Positions 57,866 to 64,000 of a stretch of DNA of 64,000 bases are shown here, piece by piece. The notes beneath the pieces are model-generated. The model had not been told where the DNA came from. It did no database searches and was given only the letters and a program-made list of their open reading frames with translations. Source of the DNA: Calamus simplicifolius (taxonomy: Eukaryota > Streptophyta > Magnoliopsida > Arecales > Arecaceae); contig UESW01003833.1 of NCBI GenBank assembly GCA_900491605.1, positions 1,574,652-1,638,651 on the forward strand, in the 5' to 3' direction. The first letter of the stretch is position 1; every line of letters starts with the position of its first letter. A program made the translations under genes and the position numbers.

Positions 57866-60390
57866 AAAATTTGGAAGGATAAAACCATTTCCTCAAAACA
57901 AAGTTAAAATTATACAAGAACAATCTAAAAAAAATTGGAGAATCTAATTAATTTACTTATTTGGATGAGATGTTATTTGATATTACAATAAAATACTATC
58001 TTTTGTAATTATAAGCACAGCATATTGATTGCGCTCCATCATATTAGAATATTGATAAAGTAAAAAAAAAAATCATTATAATTTTAAAATATATATATAC
58101 TTGATTCTCACCTTTACTTGAAATAGTCGTTCAAGTGCATCAATGTCTTGAAGATTATTATGTATTTTTTCCAATTTTTTTTTTGGCCATTTTACTTACT
58201 AAAGCTGAAATGATGCAAATTTTATCATTATTACTTTTTAAAACAAACAAAAACTATTTCAATAATTTTTATTATTTTCTATTCATATCATAAGTTTCGG
58301 TTACTCTTCCAGTGCCTTATAATATACTTATTATGAGCTGCATCATTTCATAAATAAAACTTAAAATTTTCGATTTATTATTAAAGATATCCAACAAACT
58401 TCATTAGCTACGTATGATTTAAATAAGCTGCTACTTATTGCACTATTGTACCTTATCTTATAGAATTATTACAGACTCAATGTGAGACACTAGATTACAA
58501 CCCAATTAAAACGGATCAAGTTATACTTGATATAATATGCAAGTTGCCCATCAAAACGATTTGTACATGCTAATGTCTAGTATAATTTAGCTATTTTTTT
58601 ATTTAATAATATCATCTAGCTCTCTTCAAGTTTAACTTGTGTGTTTGATCCATTTGTGCTATTTATTGTGTCTGATTTAATAGCTATTGCAGCAATTATG
58701 CCATATCTAACATAATACACTTACATTAAGCTATGTTTGGAGGAGCCATCAAGCCCATTTGACATTGTTATTAGTTACTGTTGTGAATTAATTTTCTAAA
58801 TTTAAGAAGGGTGCATCCACAGTATTGTTATATTGTGTCTAATTTAATAACTACTGTAGCAATTATGTCATATATAACACAATATGCTTCACATTAAGTC
58901 ATGTTTGGAATCATCAAGCCCATTTGACATTTTTATTAGTCACTGTTGCGAATTAATTTCCTAAATTTTAAGAGGGGTGCATCCACAATCAAAATTCATA
59001 CTGAATTAGTATTTTTTGTAAAGGAACAGCAACATCTCATCATGCCAGCTAGGCAGCGGGAAAGAGATCAAACCACATCAGTTCCCGCAGTTAATCTACA
59101 CCGTGGTGATGGATTATTTTAGTCAATTTGAGGGTGAAGGAAGGGATGTCGGTACTTTCAGAGAAGTGGTTGGATTGTAAATCAATGCAGGGTCAAGGCC
59201 CTTTTGGTAAGTCCACAAAGGAACATCTTTCGGCAGGCGAGGGGAGCTTCTAAATACACCCTCAAAATTACTGTCGGCACCCATATTTTAAAAATTATAT
59301 ATATATCATGTTCTTCGTAATTCCTCTTCACACCCTCGTTCTAAGCAAATCTCGATAGAGCGAACGAAGGCTATTTATTCGATCCTATTAAAACACAAAG
59401 GAAAAAGAAGTTGAAAGCTAGGACTAAAAGAATCAACGAAGCTAACAAATAAGAGTCAAGGCTCAAAGGATCAGAACAATTAAAACTGAAAGAGAAGTCG
59501 AAGGCCAAAAAGAGACAAGACTGGATAGCTAAAAGAAGTTGGAAGCTAAAAAAGAAGAATCAATGCCTGAGAGATTGATGTGGGATCAAAAAAAAAGAGT
59601 CGGTGTCAGAAAGATCAGAGCGATCAAAGTCGAAAAAGAAGTCAAAAGCTAAGGAGGTTCAGAGAAAGGCATTCAATCGATGAAGGCTACTACACTTGCT
59701 TGTCGTGCTATCATTTGTTGTCGCTGCATCATTTGCTATCGCTGCATTGCCGTCATTCATTGTTGCTGATCGAAAAAGAAGAAAGAAATAGGAAGTGGGA
59801 AGAGGAGCGAAAAAGAAGAAAGAAATAGGAAGTGGGAAGAGGAGAGAAGCATGCCCACCAAATGGGGGGTGAGGAAGAGGAGTGTGGAGAGAAAAAAATA
59901 AAAATAAAGAAATTTAACATTAATTTTAAATTTTAAATTTTTTAATAAATTTATGGGTGCAAAGAATAAGTTTTGCGGTATATTTAAAAGGTTCTGTAGG
60001 AGAGGTGTCAACTTCTCGTACCGGCGCCGGATGCCGATAAGATTAAAAAAAACTGTCTCCCATCCCATTGACTCTGGTTTCAGTCGTGCAACGCAAGTAA
60101 AAGCCTCCGTAAATCTTAGATTAATTGTTCTAGAAGTTTTCGGTGATCCGATGCAGTGCCGAGTTGACGGAACTTGCTCACATAATTACACTGGAATTTT
60201 CATATGATATGACGTTACCTTAGCCAATGACGTGGGAGCAACTATGCTGTATCATAAAGAATAAGTATTTATAAAAATTCAACATACACTTTATTAATAA
60301 GGCATGTTTTATAATATTATTAATAAAATAGATGTCCATTGATATTCGAAGAAAAAATTATTTTAAAAAAAAATTATTACCGTAGAAATT
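57866..60390. other. AT-rich spacer
   Basis: No gene recognised. Contains the 167-bp duplication and a 37-bp purine-rich duplication (59771-59844). Confidence 0.65.
58665..58990. repeat. 167-bp tandem duplication, diverged
   Basis: ATTGTGTCT-ATTTAATA begins at 58665 and again at 58832; both copies share CATCAAGCCCATTTGACAT and GGTGCATCCACA. Divergence of roughly 10-15% by eye indicates an old event. Confidence 0.88.
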
Positions 60391-61320
60391 TGTTCTTCGA
60401 CTCGGGTGCACTTTCGGCTCCTGATCCGAACGCTGATCTCGTCGCCTCGGGATGGAATCTACAAGACAGTCCGCACACAGAGGATGCTGTGGGGTTGCCT
60501 TCTACGGAGGACCCTTCGACACCCAGTGGAGAAGAAGACTCTTCATAGAGAAAGTGTTCCTCAGGGCTTTTGTGAGAGCTCTAATGGAGTATGAGATTAA
60601 GTGAGTAAATGAATGCGTAAGGGGTTGCTTTTGAGTTTGCCCGCGTACCTGAGAGGTTGGGGTGATGTGGTATTTATAGGCGATCACTTAATTCCTTGGA
60701 CGTGCCCTGAATAGAGTCTGAAAACTGTTAGGATTCGAATCAAGTTTGTTATGAGGTTAGTAGGGTCCGTATCTTGTCAGTTAGAGGATCGACGGCTGGA
60801 AGAGCTGGTTGATGCCTTGAGGCTCAATGATCACAGACCTAGGCCACTCTTGCAGGTCCTAGGCCACTTCTGGGCATGATTCGCCACCTGAAATCTTATT
60901 CAGTTATAGTAGATTCGAACTCTCCTGCGCCGGATTCCGCAGATGTATTTTGAATGTCGTGGTTTGGCCTGAATGAGGAATAACCTAGTTTTCCGAGGTA
61001 TAGAATGGATCGGCTCGAATAACCGAGGTATAGTCGGCTCGGATGACCGAGGCATGGAGATAGCTCGAATTGCCGAGGAAGAGCTCGGCTCGGATGGCCG
61101 AAGTATGAGGATAGCTCGGGTTACCGAGGAATGGCTAGGTTCGGATGGCCGAAGTATGAGGATGGTTCGGATTGTCAGGACAACCCCACTTTGTTAGAGG
61201 TGATTTGGCTTTGTCGCTTGGATGTTTTGCCAGCTGGCTAGCAGGGTGTTTGGATTGGGCATGACCCAATCGCCGATGTGAGCAGTCAATAATGCAATGA
61301 CGATTTTACCCCTCATCACA
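60391..61320 (-). repeat. 3' LTR of a second Tat-lineage element (930 bp)
   Basis: Begins TGTTCTTCG, ends ATCACA, and is followed by a tract like that of the first element (TGCCCCCACTCCCTAG on the plus strand). Contains CCGAGGTA/GGCTCGGA repeats (about 60993-61170) akin to the hairpin units of the first element. Confidence 0.82.
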
Positions 61321-61707
61321 TGCCCCCACTCCCTAGTCCGAAGTGTAAGTTCGGATATAGGGAGTAGAATTCTAGAGCAATCTTATTTGGGGATGCAAAA
61401 AGGCGGGCAATGATAACCTCGTAAATGATGGGCCACTGTTTCGTCATCATTTTTCGTCGTAGCTCGAGGATGAAACGCTTCGTTTCCATTAAGTCGCGAT
61501 GGCAGAAGTTCCGCATGGCGGGACTCCTTTATTTATGGTGCCCATATCGGGGTTTTTAGCGTCTAGGGCTTTCTTTCTGAAGCACTTATTTAAAGAGGAC
61601 TGGGGCGGCGCTCCTTCTGCAATGCCCTTTTGTCCCTGCTACAAAGATTTTTTGCTCTCTCTCTGAGCCCTTGCTTGTCTGTTCGTGTCTTACCCCCTAT
61701 TCAACAA

Positions 61708-64000
61708 TATGAGTGGTCCAGGCGATGTTGCTTCTGAGGTATCCTTAGACGATCTGGATAGGATCCATCGCCATTATAGAGTCCTCTGGATGTAGCCTTA
61801 TGGGCGCCGAGGACCGAGCACCGGGTTTCAACCGAGCTAAGCCGGGGGGTTTTCTTCTACGAGGAGAGCATGAGGGTAGGTCTCCGATTCCCTCTTCACC
61901 CGTTGATACAGGAGGTGATGAGGTTTTACAACATATGCCCGACGATGGTGGCTCCGAATAGCTGGCGCAATCTCGTCGGGTTTATCTCGATGTGCAATCG
62001 CGTGGGATGACTGCGACTCTTCCCTTATTTCGAGTTTGCTACAATCTGGTTTCTGGGAGGAGTTCTGAGTGGCCCTACATTGGCCCCCGAAGTCGTTCAA
62101 GATGATCTCTGATAACCCTTCTTCGATAAAGGGGTGGAAGTCCTGATTTCTCATTGCCGAAGGAAACATTGGCTCGGATTTTCCGAGAGGATGGGCTAGT
62201 TATGTGAAGGATCCGGAGGCGCGTATGGAGTTGAGCGAGCGGGAGAAAAGGGATCTGGCTATCCTTTGCAGCGGTCCGGAGGTCTCTGCCAGCACCTTGT
62301 TAGCAGAGGATGCCCTTTTCGCCATCGGGCTTAGCTCTATCGATCCTCAGGGTGAGTCTTTGTTCTAATGGTCAACATGTTTATGTGATCTTGCCACTGT
62401 TTAACTGAACATCTGCTGTGTTTTCAACCGAGAGGTCCACGTTTGCGGGCCAAATAAGGAGGGAGCTGGGCAAGCGCCATAGGAGCTCCGGCTCCGGGGA
62501 TAAGCATAGGTTCGAGAAGAGGGCTCGTTCTTCCGGGTCTCGCTCAAGGGAGCTTAGGAAAGACGATGTCGGCCGCCGCTCCTCTGCTTCAAAGAGGGAG
62601 GAAGCGGAACGTCAGCTGTAACCGATAAGCCATACCTGCCGGAGGGGGGCGAAACAGCAGAGGAAGCCATTGGGGGAAGCTCGGAAAGAGCCATCGAGGT
62701 TCCCCCCTCCAAGTAGTAGTCGTGTCAGACGATGCCGAGGAAATGTCGCCGGTCTGGCGATCCTCCTGCCGGAGGTTCCTCAGTCACCAGCGGTGAGGAG
62801 TCCATCGTGCATGGAAGAGACCCCCGCTCAGGTGGAGGGGTCAGGAAAGGCAGTGGTGGCTGCTGAGGCTCAAATGGAGCCACCTGTGGAGAGTTGGTGG
62901 AGGTCGGAGTGCCTCCTATTGAGGGTCTCTCTGCCGATGAAAAAAAATTGAAGTTCAAACGGAGTCTGCCGGAAATAGGGCGATAGCCGAAGAGGAAGAG
63001 GAAGAGAGGAGGAATCGCTGGATGAAGGGGTGTTCGGGCCGAGGTTCCTTCGGTCGAGGCCGAAGCATTCGAGGCCTTGCAGGTTAGAGTTTTGACAAGG
63101 AAGCCGAACGGATGGTTCCTCGGGTCGGAGTTCCTCAGGCCAGTTCTTCGGCTATGAGCTCCTTTGTCCACAGCCCGGAGGTGGATGATATGCTCACCGC
63201 CTTGATGAGGTCCATTTTATGCGCGGGAGGGAGTTCTTCGTCGGATGAGCCTGCGCCGAGGATATCCTTGAGGCGGCTTTCGGCCGGCTCGGGGCGCCGA
63301 AGGATGCTTTCCTTCTCCCGAAATTAGCAATGCTACTCTCATGACGATGGCTTCAAACTACATCTTCCGGGTGAGTTACTGTACCGAGGTTGTAATTCTT
63401 GATTGGTTGGTCGTGCCATGGTTTCTCACTTGTGTTTTTCTCGCAGAACGCTTTGGTCACAAGAGCACTGACTTGGCATTTAAATTTGGCCACTGGGGCA
63501 TGCGCTCAGGCTAGGAAGGAAGCGGCCGACTTTGGGCAAGGGTGGATTCAACCAGCCGGCTTTCCAGGGCTTTGGCGTCCACTAGGGCAGATTTTGAGAG
63601 GGCGAGCGAGTCTCACCGGCTTGCAGCCGAAAGGGCCTCTGGCTCGAAACCCAAGTCAAAGAGCTCCAGGGTTTCTGCGAGCAATCGGACAAGGCTTGCC
63701 TGGAGTTATCCCAGATTAAGGCGAAGCATGACGACGACGTTAAGACCATGCAACAGTATTTCGATAAAAGGTGGAACCAGTTGAGGGCTAGTCATGCCGA
63801 AGATAAAAATAATTGGAGCAAGAGGCTCGAGGAGGAGGAGCGTAAGTGTCGGCGGCATCGGGATCAGCTCGCCGATCTGAATAAGGAATTTGCCGATATG
63901 GAAAATCGGCTGAAATGGCAAAATGAGCAGATTGCTGGCTTACCGAAGATCTCGATCAATCTCGGTGGGAGGTTGGGGACAAGCAGTCCCAAATTAATGA
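61708..64000 (+). pseudogene. Antisense ORF of the second Tat element, spliced, degenerate
   Basis: ATG at 61708-61710 (MSGPGDVASEVSLDDLDRIH) starts a reading that matches the first element's antisense ORF throughout, with several frameshifts (for example near 61780 and 62000). Introns can be read at 62352-62432 and 63371-63446, at positions equal to introns 1 and 2 of the first copy. The downstream part is again charged and heptad-like. The reading runs off the window. Confidence 0.72.

Larger units (their letters stand above)
60391..64000 (-). mobile_element. Second Tat-lineage element, left part only
   Basis: Same architecture as 19542-23712: 3' LTR, polypurine tract, then an antisense ORF on the plus strand. 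Its pol, gag and other LTR would lie right of the window. Confidence 0.82.

Overview
This is plant nuclear DNA, most likely from a monocot and possibly a palm (inference from the retroelement style; no marker in the window settles it). Evidence: a nuclear tRNA-Trp, a multi-intron WD40 gene with plant splice sites, initiator-Met primer-binding sites on many LTR elements, and plant-specific transposon lineages (Sirevirus, chromovirus, Tat with antisense ORF, Tork/Tnt1, hAT, PIF/Harbinger, LINE with RNase H). About three quarters of the window is transposon-derived.

Layout. 1-9110: minus-strand Sirevirus-like Ty1/copia element, whose left LTR runs off the window; it sits inside a Ty3/gypsy chromovirus concatemer (9111-16429, structure internal-LTR-internal-LTR). 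16430-19119: AT-rich spacer with microsatellites, a family of small palindromes, short tandem duplications and an intact tRNA-Trp(CCA). 19120-19541: PIF/Harbinger-like terminus and GC-rich flank. 19542-27266: Tat-lineage gypsy element (minus) with TSD GAGTC/GAGCC, an intron-containing antisense ORF on the + strand, and loss of the end of RT, RNase H and integrase. 27290-30850: decayed host genes (serine carboxypeptidase-like, lectin-type receptor kinase) interrupted at 27658-30442 by a deleted LTR element with TSD ATGGC. 31066-31332: terminal exon of an ESCRT-III VPS32/SNF7 homologue. 31394-39589: Tork/Tnt1-like copia element with TSD AGCCA, which carries a nested non-autonomous hAT element (32198-34784) loaded with about 22 copies of an 83-bp GATC-rich tandem repeat. 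39590-44636: PIF/Harbinger element with transposase, Myb-like ORF and a viroplasmin/RNase H1-N-like segment. 45037-45316: copia LTR remnant.

46490-56370: the one well-preserved protein gene, a minus-strand WD40-repeat protein (C2A9.03-like family) with a 5'-UTR intron and nine coding exons whose junctions all keep frame. It has an apparent 1-bp deletion in the last exon. Upstream, 56590-57860, lies a 5'-truncated LINE. 57860-60390 is AT-rich spacer with a 167-bp duplication. 60391-64000 is the left part of a second Tat element with the same antisense ORF and introns in matching positions.

Relative order of insertion can be read from nesting: Sirevirus after chromovirus, hAT after Tork copia. 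Most transposon ORFs carry frameshifts or stops and should be treated as dead copies. The most unusual objects are the satellite-bearing hAT element, the spliced antisense ORFs of the two Tat elements, the chromovirus concatemer split by a Sirevirus, and the viroplasmin-like segment beside the Harbinger transposase.
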